A stretch of DNA of 64,000 nucleotides from Phocaeicola_A sp036804505 (GCA_036804505.1 DAIRSI010000007.1:1-64000); one strand, 5' to 3'; numbered from the stretch's first letter, positions 18,869 to 28,613 are shown. Notes: generated from the letters alone by a model not told the origin. Translations and numbers: made by a program.

Positions 18869-19123
18869 ATGGAAAAGAAATTGACAAAATCAAATGACAA
18901 GATGATTGCCGGCGTATGTTCCGGCATTGCCGAATATTTTGGCTGGGACATCACTATTTTTCGTATCATCTATACTGTAGCAACTGTATTCACAGTATTT
19001 TCAGGCGTGATTCTTTACATTATTCTTTGGATCATCATGCCACAGAAAAATCCTAATGGGAGCTATGAAGAGAGGCTGAATTCCAAAATATCCGAACATA
19101 AGCAGGAAGAAGAAACGAAATAA
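18869..19123 (+). CDS. PspC-domain small membrane protein
   Basis: Protein of 84 residues with the PspC signature KMIAGVCSGIAEYFGWD (about 11-27) and a long hydrophobic region (about 29-57) ending at IIMPQKNP, then a charged tail. PspC proteins act in envelope-stress responses in Proteobacteria. In Bacteroidales the small stand-alone versions are not characterised. The frame opens at 18797, but the -7 box at 18800-18807 lies inside that extension. Followed by an intrinsic terminator, so it is a single-gene transcript. Confidence 0.9.
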   Translation: MEKKLTKSNDKMIAGVCSGIAEYFGWDITIFRIIYTVATVFTVFSGVILYIILWIIMPQKNPNGSYEERLNSKISEHKQEEETK

Positions 19124-19129
19124 TATATC

Positions 19130-19168
19130 AAGCCGTTGCCAGATCTCTGTCAGGCAACGGCTTTTTTT
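19130..19168 (+). terminator. Intrinsic terminator after pspC
   Basis: Stem AAGCCGTTGCC / GGCAACGGCTT (arms about 19130-19140 and 19153-19163) followed by a run of T on the plus strand. Confidence 0.92.
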
Positions 19169-19169
19169 A

Positions 19170-20528
19170 TTATAAAGCTTCACCAATCAGCGTTGCCGCA
19201 GTCGCTTCATTCACCCGTACGCGAATGAATTCTCCGATATGATGCGGTCCTCTGTTAAATACCACAACCTTGTTTTGCTCCGTACGGCCAAACAGCTGTT
19301 CTTTCGACCTTTTGGACACTCCTTCCACCAATATTTCAAATTCCTTGCCAATATCTCGCAAATTGCTTTCGTGAGACAGTTCTGTCTGCAAGGCAATGAT
19401 TTCATTCAATCGGCGAATCTTTACATCCTCGGGAACATCATCCGGCAAATGCTTGGAGGCATAAGTACCAGGTCTTTCGGAATACTTGAACATAAAAGCC
19501 GAATCATAAGCACACTCCCGCATGAGAGAAAGCGACTCCTGATGATCTTCTTCGGTTTCGGAATGATATCCTGCAAAAATATCCGTACTTAATCCGCAAT
19601 CCGGAATGATGCGGCGAATAGCTGCTACTCTGTCCAAATACCATTCACGTGTATATTTTCTGTTCATTAATTGTAGGATTCTTGTACTTCCACTCTGCAC
19701 AGGCAAATGAATGTGTTTGCACACATTGGGAACATCTGCAATCACCTTCAGAGTCTCATCACTCATATCTTTGGGATGAGAGGTTGTGAAACGTACTCTC
19801 ATAGCAGGTACAGCTTCGGCAACCCGACGCAAAAGAACAGGAAAAGTGACTGACTCTCCGTCGCGCTCAAAAAGATAAGAATTGACATTCTGTCCCAAAA
19901 GAGTAACCTCCTTGTAACCTTTCTCATTCAAGTCACGTACTTCCTGAAGGATACTTTCAATATCTCTGCTTCGCTCACGTCCTCTTGTATAAGGGACTAT
20001 GCAATAGTGACAAAAATTATTACATCCGCGCATGATGGAAACAAATCCTGAAATATGATTTCCACAAATGCGAGAAGGAATTACTTCCCTGTATGTTTCC
20101 GTTGTTGATAACTGCACATTCATCGCCTTTTCTCCTGCCTCCACTGAAGCAATCAACTCCGGCAAGGTAAGATAGGCATCGGGACCTACGACCAGATCCA
20201 CATGATGTTCGTCAATCAATTCGTTTTTAACCCGTTCGGCCATACAACCCAACACTCCTACAATAAGACCCTTTTTTTTCTTCTTCATGGAATAGAAGAA
20301 TTCCAGTCTGTTGAAGATTTTTTGTTCGGCGTTGTCACGAACAGAGCATGTGTTGAGAAAAACAGCATCCGCTTCCTCCAGTTTTTCACAAATCTGATAG
20401 CCTGCCATCTTCATGATGGAAGCCACAACCTCACTGTCTGCCACATTCATCTGACACCCGTAAGTCTCAATAAAAAGTCTTTTGTTCTCAGTTGCAGATT
20501 TTAAGTCTGCTCCTTTATTTTCGCTCAT
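19170..20528 (-). CDS. miaB: tRNA-2-methylthio-N6-dimethylallyladenosine synthase
   Basis: Radical SAM methylthiotransferase that converts i6A37 to ms2i6A37 in tRNA. The 452 residues comprise an N-terminal UPF0004 domain with cysteines at YGCQMN, NTCSVRD and LGCMAER for the auxiliary iron-sulfur cluster, the radical SAM motif RGCNNFCHYC near residue 165, and a C-terminal TRAM domain. The N-terminal ETYGCQMNVADSE and the C-terminal GRTEQNK mark MiaB rather than RimO or MtaB. It has its own promoter at 20557-20564, and its stop lies just past the pspC terminator on the other strand. Confidence 0.96.
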   Translation of the reverse strand: MSENKGADLKSATENKRLFIETYGCQMNVADSEVVASIMKMAGYQICEKLEEADAVFLNTCSVRDNAEQKIFNRLEFFYSMKKKKKGLIVGVLGCMAERVKNELIDEHHVDLVVGPDAYLTLPELIASVEAGEKAMNVQLSTTETYREVIPSRICGNHISGFVSIMRGCNNFCHYCIVPYTRGRERSRDIESILQEVRDLNEKGYKEVTLLGQNVNSYLFERDGESVTFPVLLRRVAEAVPAMRVRFTTSHPKDMSDETLKVIADVPNVCKHIHLPVQSGSTRILQLMNRKYTREWYLDRVAAIRRIIPDCGLSTDIFAGYHSETEEDHQESLSLMRECAYDSAFMFKYSERPGTYASKHLPDDVPEDVKIRRLNEIIALQTELSHESNLRDIGKEFEILVEGVSKRSKEQLFGRTEQNKVVVFNRGPHHIGEFIRVRVNEATAATLIGEAL

Positions 20529-20556
20529 AAATTCTTAAAAATTAAATAAAACGCTG

Positions 20557-20564
20557 CAAAGATA
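20557..20564 (-). promoter_or_regulatory. -7 box for miaB
   Basis: Minus strand TATCTTTG followed by C, an exact match. The predicted start near 20551 gives a leader of about 22 nt. Confidence 0.6.
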
Positions 20565-20640
20565 CTGTAAATACTCCGAATTTAAGAAAAGGTCCGTTAT
20601 TTTTCATTATTTTAATCCCCTATATCTCAAATAAAAGAAT

Positions 20641-20648
20641 TAACTTTG
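20641..20648 (+). promoter_or_regulatory. -7 box for the 119-residue membrane protein gene
   Basis: TAACTTTG followed by C, an exact match, about 30 bp before the ATG at 20678. The CoA transferase gene 22 bp further on may share this transcript. Confidence 0.6.
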
Positions 20649-20677
20649 CGGGAAATTTATATTTCATTCCGAAGACT

Positions 20678-21037
20678 ATGGATAGTATGGTAAGTATTTT
20701 TATTTTTGCTTTCTTCATGTTAGGCCTTATTCTTGTCAAAATTATCAATAAGACCTTGGGATCTCCTGACCACACTCAGCCTAAATATGATCAAAAAGAA
20801 GCCTTTCCTACTATCAAGCCATTGATTCTGACAGAAAAGCAAAAACAAGCTAAATCCCTTATGGAAAAAAAAGCATCACCTGCTTTAACCCCTAAAAAAG
20901 AAATTCATACAGAAACGACTGCTGCTTTTACAATGAAAGAACCAGCGTCATTTTCGCCCAATATTAACCTGCATTCTCTCAATGAAGCGCGAAGAGCATT
21001 CATATACTCTGAAATCTTTAATAGAAAATACGAATAA
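20678..21037 (+). CDS. Unrecognised small membrane-anchored protein
   Basis: Hypothetical protein of 119 residues. One N-terminal helix (about 4-24, SIFIFAFFMLGLILVKII) is followed by a polar, lysine- and proline-rich segment (about 28-90) that looks disordered, then a short helix-like LHSLNEARRAFIYSEIFNRKYE at the end. I do not recognise a family. The C-terminal piece resembles a docking peptide (an 'LNEARRAFIYSEIFNRKY' style helix seen at the ends of small Bacteroidales proteins). It lies 22 bp before the CoA transferase gene and has a good promoter, so it is probably expressed. Confidence 0.7.
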   Translation: MDSMVSIFIFAFFMLGLILVKIINKTLGSPDHTQPKYDQKEAFPTIKPLILTEKQKQAKSLMEKKASPALTPKKEIHTETTAAFTMKEPASFSPNINLHSLNEARRAFIYSEIFNRKYE

Positions 21038-21059
21038 CTTCATAAAATATATTTAAAAA

Positions 21060-22562
21060 ATGGCATTTAGAATTATTACTGCAGCAGAAGCTGCCAGTCT
21101 TGTAAAAAACGGTGATAATATTGGCCTTAGTGGTTTTACACCAGCCGGAACAGCCAAAGCCGTTACCCCAGAGATCGCCAAGATAGCAGAAGAAGAACAT
21201 GCTAAGGGCAATCCATTTAAAATAGGTGTATTTACAGGTGCATCAACCGGTGATTCCTGTGATGGGATACTTTCACGTGTGAAAGCAATTCGTTACCGTG
21301 CTCCCTACACGACCAATCCGGATTTCCGTAAAGCAGTGAATAATGGCGAAATAGCCTATACCGACCTTCATCTTTCACAGATGGCTCAGGAACTCCGTTA
21401 TGGTTTTATGGGAAAAGTCAATTTGGCCATCATCGAAGCTTGTGAAATTACTCCCGACGGGAAACTTTATCCGACGGCTGCAGGAGGTATCGTACCTACT
21501 TTGGTTCGCCTTGCCGATAAAATTGTTGTCGAACTCAATGCTTTTCATAGTAAAAACTCTATCGGCCTGCATGATGCTTTTGAATTGCAAGACCCTCCAT
21601 ATCGTCGTGATATCCCTGTCTACAAACCTAGTGACAGAATCGGTTTGCCCTATGTGCAAGTAGATCCCAAAAAGATTATCGGCATCGTGGAAGTAGACAA
21701 ACCTGACGAAGCACGTCATTTCACTGCTCCCGATCCTATTACAGACAAAATCGGACAAAATGTTGCTGACTTCTTATCAGCAGATATGAAAAGAGGTATC
21801 ATTCCTTCTACATTCCTTCCCATTCAGAGTGGTGTTGGTAACATTGCCAATGCTGTGCTGGGTGCTTTGGGACGTGATAAAACCGTGCCTCCATTTGAAA
21901 TGTTTACTGAAGTCATCCAAGATTCTGTTGTTAAGCTGATTGAACAAGGCCGTGTAAAATTCGGAAGTACTTGTTCACTTACGGTTACGAATGACTGTCT
22001 GCGTGAAATCTATGGAAACATGGATTTCTTCCGTGACAAACTGGTTCTTCGTCCATCTGAAATATCCAATAATCCGGGTTTGGTTCGCCGTTTGGGAGTT
22101 ATCTCCATCAATACGGCCATTGAAGCTGATATTTACGGCAATATCAATTCCACTCACATTGGCGGAACAAAAATGATGAACGGTATCGGCGGTTCAGGAG
22201 ACTTTACCCGCAATGCATATATTTCCATCTTTACTTGCCCGTCTGTTGCCAAGGAAGGAAAAATCAGTGCCATTGTTCCAATGGTTGCACACTTGGATCA
22301 TAGTGAACACTCCGTCAATATCATTGTTACCGAACAAGGTGTTGCTGATTTGCGCGGCAAGAGCCCTATGGAACGTGCCCGCCTGATTATCGACAATTGT
22401 GCACATCCGGAATATAGAGGAATCCTCAATGATTATTTGAAACTTGCAGAAAAAGGAGGAGGACAGACTCACCATTATTTGAATGCAGCTTTTGCTTTGC
22501 ATGACACACTTGCCCGTAAAGGTGATATGCGTCTTATAGACTGGAACGAATATATCAAATAA
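21060..22562 (+). CDS. Acetyl-CoA hydrolase/transferase family, probable succinate CoA transferase
   Basis: Class I CoA transferase of 500 residues. It moves CoA between carboxylates; in Bacteroides relatives the likely pair is propionyl-CoA or acetyl-CoA and succinate, a step of propionate and acetate formation. The N-terminal GDNIGLSGFTPAGTAKAV and the glycine-rich GIGGSGDFTRNAYISIF near residue 375 are typical of the Cat1/ScpC/AarC group, and the length matches. The exact acids used cannot be read from the sequence. It is followed by an intrinsic terminator, then by the ptb-buk operon, so three acyl-CoA energy-conserving enzymes are neighbours. Confidence 0.9.
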   Translation: MAFRIITAAEAASLVKNGDNIGLSGFTPAGTAKAVTPEIAKIAEEEHAKGNPFKIGVFTGASTGDSCDGILSRVKAIRYRAPYTTNPDFRKAVNNGEIAYTDLHLSQMAQELRYGFMGKVNLAIIEACEITPDGKLYPTAAGGIVPTLVRLADKIVVELNAFHSKNSIGLHDAFELQDPPYRRDIPVYKPSDRIGLPYVQVDPKKIIGIVEVDKPDEARHFTAPDPITDKIGQNVADFLSADMKRGIIPSTFLPIQSGVGNIANAVLGALGRDKTVPPFEMFTEVIQDSVVKLIEQGRVKFGSTCSLTVTNDCLREIYGNMDFFRDKLVLRPSEISNNPGLVRRLGVISINTAIEADIYGNINSTHIGGTKMMNGIGGSGDFTRNAYISIFTCPSVAKEGKISAIVPMVAHLDHSEHSVNIIVTEQGVADLRGKSPMERARLIIDNCAHPEYRGILNDYLKLAEKGGGQTHHYLNAAFALHDTLARKGDMRLIDWNEYIK

Positions 22563-22583
22563 AGATTATTATCCTTATCATAC

Positions 22584-22623
22584 AAAGGCATTGAGAACGA
22601 TATTTGTTTTCAATGCCTTTTTT
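22584..22623 (+). terminator. Intrinsic terminator after the CoA transferase gene
   Basis: Stem AAAGGCATTGA (22584-22594) with TCAATGCCTTT (22610-22620) and a T run. Confidence 0.9.
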
Positions 22624-22734
22624 GTCCTCCAAAATATTGATTTAATTAGAGCACTACTGACTTATGTAAAGCAAATCAACCTGATTTTTACTAGTATAAT
22701 ACATTTTTACTATCATTTTCACACTTTTTTAGTA

Positions 22735-22742
22735 TAGTTTTG
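22735..22742 (+). promoter_or_regulatory. -7 box for the ptb-buk operon
   Basis: TAGTTTTG followed by C, an exact match, predicting a leader of about 50 nt. A second, imperfect TAATCTTTG (3-base spacer) lies 20 bp downstream. The AT-rich gap 22624-22797 shows nothing else. Confidence 0.55.
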
Positions 22743-22797
22743 CATTTAATTCAGATATTATTTTAATCTTTGTGGAAACCAAATAATCTGATTCATT

Positions 22798-23700
22798 ATG
22801 CATGACTTTACTCAATTGGCAGAAATAGCAAAAGACAAGAAGCAAAGAAAGCGGATAGTTGTCATTTTCCCTGAAGATGAAAGTTGTCTTTATGCCACCA
22901 ACCGTATCCTGGAAGAAGGACTGGCCTCTTTTATTTTTATTACCAAACAATATTCGGAAGAAATAGACAAACTCTTGATAGCCTATCCCAAAACAACAGA
23001 AAAAGTTGAAGTTTCCTGTTATGATGAAGGAGCACCCAAAGCCGTGCAACTGATAAAAGAAAAAAAAGCGGATATACTTATGAAAGGAATGGTTTCTTCG
23101 GATGTTTTGTTGAAAGCAGTATTAAATAAAGAAGATGGCATTTTACCTCCGGGAAATACACTTTCACACATTACGATTGCCGAAATACCCGATTATCATA
23201 AGCTTCTGATGTTCTCGGACGTGGCTGTCATTCCATATCCTTCTTTGGAACAATTCATCCAAATTACAGGACATGCAACCCGACTATGTCAGAAACTGGG
23301 AATCATTGAACCGAGAATAGCCTTGATTCATTGTAATGAAAAAACTAATGCCAAATTTCCACATACTCTTTCATATGAAAAACTTAAAGAAATGGCTAAG
23401 GAAAAAGTATGGGGAGAAACGATTGTGGACGGACCTATGGACGTAAAAACAGCTTGCGACCCTCATAGCGGTGAAGTCAAAAACATCATATCCCCTATTG
23501 AAGGCGAAGCTGATGTTCTTCTATTTCCGGATATACTTTCAGGAAATACATTTTTCAAAACCATTACGACCTTCTGCCATGCAAAGGTTGCCGGAATGGC
23601 CGTCGGTGCTTCGTGCCCTATCATCCTATCCTCTAGAGGCGATTCCTGCGAATCAAAATACGACAGTGTGATTTGGGTGTTAGCAACAACAGATAATTAA
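22798..23700 (+). CDS. ptb: Phosphate butyryltransferase-type enzyme
   Basis: Phosphate acyltransferase of 300 residues that would convert butyryl-CoA (or a related short or branched acyl-CoA) and phosphate to the acyl phosphate. Family features include DILMKGMVSSDVLLKAVLN, LSHITIAEIP, EPRIALIHCNEKTN near residue 175 and the C-terminal AVGASCPIILSSRGDS. It lies 6 bp before a butyrate kinase gene, the classic ptb-buk order, which separates it from phosphate acetyltransferase. Whether the cell uses butyryl, isobutyryl or propionyl groups is not shown. Confidence 0.9.
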   Translation: MHDFTQLAEIAKDKKQRKRIVVIFPEDESCLYATNRILEEGLASFIFITKQYSEEIDKLLIAYPKTTEKVEVSCYDEGAPKAVQLIKEKKADILMKGMVSSDVLLKAVLNKEDGILPPGNTLSHITIAEIPDYHKLLMFSDVAVIPYPSLEQFIQITGHATRLCQKLGIIEPRIALIHCNEKTNAKFPHTLSYEKLKEMAKEKVWGETIVDGPMDVKTACDPHSGEVKNIISPIEGEADVLLFPDILSGNTFFKTITTFCHAKVAGMAVGASCPIILSSRGDSCESKYDSVIWVLATTDN

Positions 23701-23706
23701 CAAACA

Positions 23707-24771
23707 ATGAGAATATTCGTCATAAACCCGGGATCAACTTCAACGAAAATTGCCGTTTTCATGGATTTGAACAGAATCTTCCAAGAAAGCATCCAGCATA
23801 GTGCAGAAGAACTATCATCTTTCAAGCGACCCATCGAGCAATACGAATTTCGCAAGAAATGCATTCTTGAGACTTTGGAAAAATCATCAGTTTCCATGAA
23901 ATTCGATGCCATCATTTCGCGAGGAGGTCTCATACACCCAATGCCTAGCGGCGTGTACAGGATAAACAAACAAATGATTCACGACCTAACCTATACAAAA
24001 CATGAACACGCCTGCAATCTAGGTTCACTGCTTGCCATCGATATTGCCGAGCATATATCCTTTTGTCCTGCCTTCATTGCAGACCCCGAAGTTGTTGACG
24101 AAATGACACCCGAAGCTCATTTGACAGGATTACCGGAAATATCGCGAATATCTATTTTTCATGCTTTGAACCAAAAAGCCATAGGAAGAAAATATGCATC
24201 TTCCTTAAGAAAAAAATATGAGGAGATGGATTTAATCATAGCCCATTTGGGAGGTGGAATTTCCGTCGGCGCTCATCAGCATGGAAAGGTAATCGACGTA
24301 AATAATGCATTGAACGGTGACGGACCCTATACACCCGAAAGAGCCGGAACACTGCCTGCCGATCAATTGATAGAACTCTGCTTCAGTGGAAAATACAATA
24401 AACAAGACATAAAAAACAAAATATGCGGAAAAGGAGGACTGAATGCCCATTTAGGCACCAATCACATTCCGGAATTAGTGAAAGAAGCCGAAGAAGGAAA
24501 TGAAAAAGTAGCTTTAATATTGAGAGGGATGATTTACGGCATTGCCAAACATATAGGAGCCATGTCGGTTGTTTTGGAAGGCAAAGTTGATGCCATCTTG
24601 ATAACCGGCGGCATTGCTTACAGTGATTACTGTACATCCATGCTAAGAGAAAAAGTAGAATTCATTGCCCCTGTTTTCATCTATCCCGGAGAAGACGAAA
24701 TGGAATCATTGGCATATAATGCCTACCAAGCCATGAAAGGAAATATGGTTTGGAAAGAATATAAGGGATAA
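23707..24771 (+). CDS. buk: Butyrate kinase
   Basis: ASKHA-fold acyl kinase of 354 residues that makes ATP and butyrate from butyryl phosphate. The phosphate-binding motif INPGSTSTKIAVF is at the N-terminus, the second (LIAHLGGGISVGAHQHGKVIDV) is near residue 178, and AILITGGIAYSD near residue 298 is the adenosine motif. The protein matches Buk rather than AckA in length and in the EHACNLGSLLA segment. Second gene of the operon with ptb. No terminator is evident before leuS, which has its own promoter. Confidence 0.94.
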   Translation: MRIFVINPGSTSTKIAVFMDLNRIFQESIQHSAEELSSFKRPIEQYEFRKKCILETLEKSSVSMKFDAIISRGGLIHPMPSGVYRINKQMIHDLTYTKHEHACNLGSLLAIDIAEHISFCPAFIADPEVVDEMTPEAHLTGLPEISRISIFHALNQKAIGRKYASSLRKKYEEMDLIIAHLGGGISVGAHQHGKVIDVNNALNGDGPYTPERAGTLPADQLIELCFSGKYNKQDIKNKICGKGGLNAHLGTNHIPELVKEAEEGNEKVALILRGMIYGIAKHIGAMSVVLEGKVDAILITGGIAYSDYCTSMLREKVEFIAPVFIYPGEDEMESLAYNAYQAMKGNMVWKEYKG

Positions 24772-24817
24772 AAATAAATTTTATTGATTCTTTCTCCTCA
24801 AAATGTCTGTTTTTCAC

Positions 24818-24825
24818 TATCTTTG
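24818..24825 (+). promoter_or_regulatory. -7 box for leuS
   Basis: TATCTTTG followed by C, an exact match, about 50 bp before the leuS ATG. The leader shows no T-box-like structure. Confidence 0.6.
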
Positions 24826-24875
24826 CCACCTAATTGAAGATAAAATCAGATAATAGAATAAAGATAGATTGAATA

Positions 24876-27710
24876 ATGGAATACAATTTCAGAGAAATCG
24901 AGAAAAAATGGCACCTGAAATGGGTTGAAAACCAAACCTACAAGGTTACCGAAGACGAATCAAAGAAAAAATATTATGTATTGAATATGTTCCCGTATCC
25001 TTCAGGTGCGGGACTTCATGTTGGTCATCCGCTGGGATATATAGCATCAGATATTTATGCACGATACAAACGTCTGAAAGGTTTCAATGTGTTGAATCCT
25101 ATGGGTTATGACGCATACGGCCTACCTGCAGAACAATATGCTATCCAGACAGGACAGCATCCGGCCATTACCACTGTCAACAATATAAACCGCTACCGTG
25201 AACAATTGGATAAAATAGGCTTTTGTTTCGATTGGGACAGAGAAGTCCGTACATGCGACCCCCAATATTATCATTGGACTCAATGGGCTTTCCAAAAAAT
25301 GTTTGCCCATTATTACGATAATAAGCTGAAAAAAGCACAACCCATTGAAAAACTCATTGCCAGTTTCAATGAAAGCGGAACAGAAAATATAGATGTTGCC
25401 TGTTCAGAAGAACTAAAGTTTTCTGCCGAAGAATGGAAATCCATGGATGAGAAGAAACGACAGGAAACATTGATGAACTATCGTATCGCTTTTTTAGGTG
25501 AGACAATGGTAAACTGGTGCCCGAAACTTGGAACCGTTCTTGCCAATGACGAAGTCATCGACGGACTTTCTGCCCGTGGAGGATATCCCGTCGTACAAAA
25601 AAAGATGCGCCAGTGGTGCCTTCGTGTTTCTGCATACGCACAAAGACTACTCGACGGACTTGATACCATTGACTGGACAGATTCCTTGAAAGAAACACAG
25701 CGTAACTGGATAGGACGTTCAGAAGGAACAGAAGTTGTGTTCCATGTAAAGGAAAGTGATGTCAAATTCACCATCTTCACTACCCGCGCTGATACCATGT
25801 TTGGAGTAACCTTCATGGTTCTTGCTCCTGAAAGTGAATATGTGCAGCAAGTTACTACTTCCGGACAGGAAAAAGAAGTGAAAGCCTACTTGGAGGCAAC
25901 TAAAAAACGTACGGAACGCGAACGCATATCCGACCGTAAAGTAACCGGAGTTTTTTCTGGAGCATATGCCATAAATCCATTTACCAATGAGGCTATTCCA
26001 ATTTGGATCAGTGATTATGTACTTGCAGGATACGGAACGGGAGCTATCATGGCCGTACCTGCACATGACAGTCGTGACTACGCATTTGCCAAACATTTTG
26101 AATTACCTATCATTCCTTTGATAGAAGGAGCCGATATCAGTGAAGAAAGCTTCGATGCCAAAGAAGGCATCATGATGAATTCTCCCCGCAAAGACTTGAA
26201 AGGAGCTTGCGGACTTGTATTGAACGGACTTACCGTAAAAGAAGCCATAGCAGCTACTAAAAAATATGTAGAAGAAAACCATTTGGGACGTGTCAAAGTG
26301 AACTATCGTCTTCGTGATGCCATTTTCTCACGTCAGCGCTACTGGGGTGAACCGTTCCCTGTATATTACAAGGAAAACATTCCTTATATGATTCCTGAAA
26401 ACTGTCTGCCTTTGGAATTGCCCGAAGTAAAAAAATTCGAACCGACAGAAACCGGTGAACCTCCTTTGGGACATGCCAGCAAATGGGCGTGGGATACAGC
26501 GAACAATTGTATTGCAGACAATGACAAAATAGACCATAAAACTATTTTTCCTCTTGAACTTAATACCATGCCGGGATTTGCAGGATCATCAGCCTATTAT
26601 CTCCGCTATATGGATCCTCATGATGAAAAAGCACTTGTATCGGAAAAAGCCGACAACTACTGGCAGAATGTTGATCTCTATGTAGGAGGAACGGAACATG
26701 CTACAGGACACTTGATTTATTCTCGTTTTTGGAACAAATTCCTTCATGATTTGGGAATAAGCGTAAAAGAAGAACCCTTCCAAAAACTTGTAAATCAGGG
26801 AATGATTCAAGGACGAAGCAATTTCGTATATCGCATAAAAGATTCTAATACATTCGTATCGCTCAACCTGAAAGATAAATACGAAGTAACTCCTCTTCAT
26901 GTAGATGTGAACATAGTATCCAATGATATTCTGGATATAGAGGCATTCAAAAATTGGAGACCGGAATTCAATACAGCCGAATTCATTTTAGAAGACGGTA
27001 AATATGTATGCGGATGGGCGGTTGAAAAAATGAGTAAATCCATGTTCAATGTTGTGAATCCTGATATGATTGTCGAAAAATATGGTGCAGATACACTTCG
27101 CATGTACGAAATGTTCCTGGGACCTGTAGAACAATCCAAACCTTGGGATACCAACGGAATTGACGGAGTTCATCGTTTTCTGAAGAAACTTTGGAGCCTC
27201 TTCTACGGACGTGATGACCAATTCCTTCCCATAGAAGAAGAACCATCCAAGGAAGAACTTAAATCTATCCATAAACTGATTAAGAAAGTAACCGGAGATA
27301 TTGAAACTTTCTCTTACAATACTTCCATCAGTGCATTTATGATATGTGTGAACGAGCTCGGTCAATTGAAGTGTAACAAAACTTCAGTATTGAAAGATCT
27401 TGTCATACTGTTGGCACCCTTTGCTCCTCATCTTAGTGAGGAACTTTGGGAATCATTAGGTAACAAAACATCCGTCTGTGATGCAAAGTGGCCTGATTAC
27501 AATGAAGAATACTTGAAAGAGGATACCATCCATTACACTATTTCCTTTAATGGAAAAGCACGCTTTTCATTGGATTTCCCGGCTGATGCTGATAATGAAA
27601 CCATCGAAAAGACAGTGTTGAACCATGAAAATTCTCAAAAGTACATAGATGGGAAAACTCCTAAAAAAGTTATTATCGTTCCTAAAAGAATTGTCAATGT
27701 AGTAGTCTAA
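24876..27710 (+). CDS. leuS: Leucyl-tRNA synthetase
   Basis: Class Ia synthetase of 944 residues, bacterial type. The HIGH motif is H48-V-G-H51 in GLHVGHPLGY, and KMSKS is K718-S722. The CP1 editing domain lies at about 230-430, with TTRADTMFGVTF (threonine-rich editing motif) and GTGAIMAVPAHDSRDY. The anticodon-binding helical domain and a short C-terminal domain follow. The length, greater than the E. coli enzyme, comes from insertions usual in Bacteroidetes. First gene of a run with the YitT and rdgB genes. Confidence 0.98.
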   Translation: MEYNFREIEKKWHLKWVENQTYKVTEDESKKKYYVLNMFPYPSGAGLHVGHPLGYIASDIYARYKRLKGFNVLNPMGYDAYGLPAEQYAIQTGQHPAITTVNNINRYREQLDKIGFCFDWDREVRTCDPQYYHWTQWAFQKMFAHYYDNKLKKAQPIEKLIASFNESGTENIDVACSEELKFSAEEWKSMDEKKRQETLMNYRIAFLGETMVNWCPKLGTVLANDEVIDGLSARGGYPVVQKKMRQWCLRVSAYAQRLLDGLDTIDWTDSLKETQRNWIGRSEGTEVVFHVKESDVKFTIFTTRADTMFGVTFMVLAPESEYVQQVTTSGQEKEVKAYLEATKKRTERERISDRKVTGVFSGAYAINPFTNEAIPIWISDYVLAGYGTGAIMAVPAHDSRDYAFAKHFELPIIPLIEGADISEESFDAKEGIMMNSPRKDLKGACGLVLNGLTVKEAIAATKKYVEENHLGRVKVNYRLRDAIFSRQRYWGEPFPVYYKENIPYMIPENCLPLELPEVKKFEPTETGEPPLGHASKWAWDTANNCIADNDKIDHKTIFPLELNTMPGFAGSSAYYLRYMDPHDEKALVSEKADNYWQNVDLYVGGTEHATGHLIYSRFWNKFLHDLGISVKEEPFQKLVNQGMIQGRSNFVYRIKDSNTFVSLNLKDKYEVTPLHVDVNIVSNDILDIEAFKNWRPEFNTAEFILEDGKYVCGWAVEKMSKSMFNVVNPDMIVEKYGADTLRMYEMFLGPVEQSKPWDTNGIDGVHRFLKKLWSLFYGRDDQFLPIEEEPSKEELKSIHKLIKKVTGDIETFSYNTSISAFMICVNELGQLKCNKTSVLKDLVILLAPFAPHLSEELWESLGNKTSVCDAKWPDYNEEYLKEDTIHYTISFNGKARFSLDFPADADNETIEKTVLNHENSQKYIDGKTPKKVIIVPKRIVNVVV

Positions 27711-28613
27711 ATGGGAAATTTAATGACATCAAAATTATGGGTTGAGTTCAAAGATTATTTTGCAATAACTTTTGGACTTTTGATTTACGCCTTAGGCTGG
27801 ACTTGTTTTTTACTCCCCTATCAAATTACGACAGGTGGTGTTACCGGTATATCCGCAATCATCTTTTATGCTACAGGAGTACAGATTCAAGTTTCCTATT
27901 TCATCATCAACTCTATTTTTCTCTTGTTTGCCTTAAAAATTCTAGGATTGAAATTTTGTATGAAAACAATTTTTGCTGTTTTCATGCTTACTTTCCTTCT
28001 TTGGATTTTTCAGTTGGCCATGAAAGATTCTTCCGGACATTTCTATAAACTTATAGGAGACAATCAGGATTTCATGGCATGTGTCATCGGATCGTGCATG
28101 TGTGGTATAGGAATTGCCTTTGTCTTTATAAATAATGGAAGTACAGGAGGCACAGATATTATTGCAGCGATAGTCAATAAATACAGAGATGTCACTTTTG
28201 GAAGAATGATTATGTATTGTGATATCATCATTATTTCTTCTTGTTACTTTGTTTTCCATGATTGGCGTAGAGTCGTATTTGGTTTTGCTACTCTTATCAT
28301 TATGAGTGTTGTACTTGATTATGTGGTTAACAGTGCCCGCCAATCTGTTCAATTTCTTATATTCTCACGTCATTATGAAGAAATATCAGAAAAAATTATT
28401 CATAAAATACATCGTGGAGTAACTATATTAGACGGTATGGGCTGGTATAGCAAACAATCTGTAAAAGTTATTTGTGTTTTGGCGAAGAAACGTGAATCTA
28501 CAGATATTTTTCGTTTGGTAAAAGAAATAGATCCCAATGCATTCATTTCACAAAGTAATGTAGTAGGTGTATATGGAGAAGGATTTGATAAAATTAAAGT
28601 AAAAGTAAAATAA
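27711..28613 (+). CDS. YitT-family (DUF161/DUF2179) membrane protein
   Basis: Membrane protein of 300 residues with five to six N-terminal helices (about 15-205), including the LLPYQITTGGVTGISAIIFY and NGSTGGTDIIAAIV signatures, then a cytoplasmic DUF2179 domain (about 215-295, HRGVTILDGMGWYSKQ). The family is broad in bacteria and its function is unsettled. The ATG directly follows the leuS stop with no gap, and an in-frame ATG at 27723 is an alternative. It is probably co-transcribed with leuS. Confidence 0.92.
   Translation: MGNLMTSKLWVEFKDYFAITFGLLIYALGWTCFLLPYQITTGGVTGISAIIFYATGVQIQVSYFIINSIFLLFALKILGLKFCMKTIFAVFMLTFLLWIFQLAMKDSSGHFYKLIGDNQDFMACVIGSCMCGIGIAFVFINNGSTGGTDIIAAIVNKYRDVTFGRMIMYCDIIIISSCYFVFHDWRRVVFGFATLIIMSVVLDYVVNSARQSVQFLIFSRHYEEISEKIIHKIHRGVTILDGMGWYSKQSVKVICVLAKKRESTDIFRLVKEIDPNAFISQSNVVGVYGEGFDKIKVKVK

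Noticed and set aside
24772..24875. T-box or other leucine-responsive leader before leuS
   Set aside because: The gap is only about 100 bp with a plain -7 box and a leader of about 45 nt; no T-box or terminator/antiterminator pair is visible.
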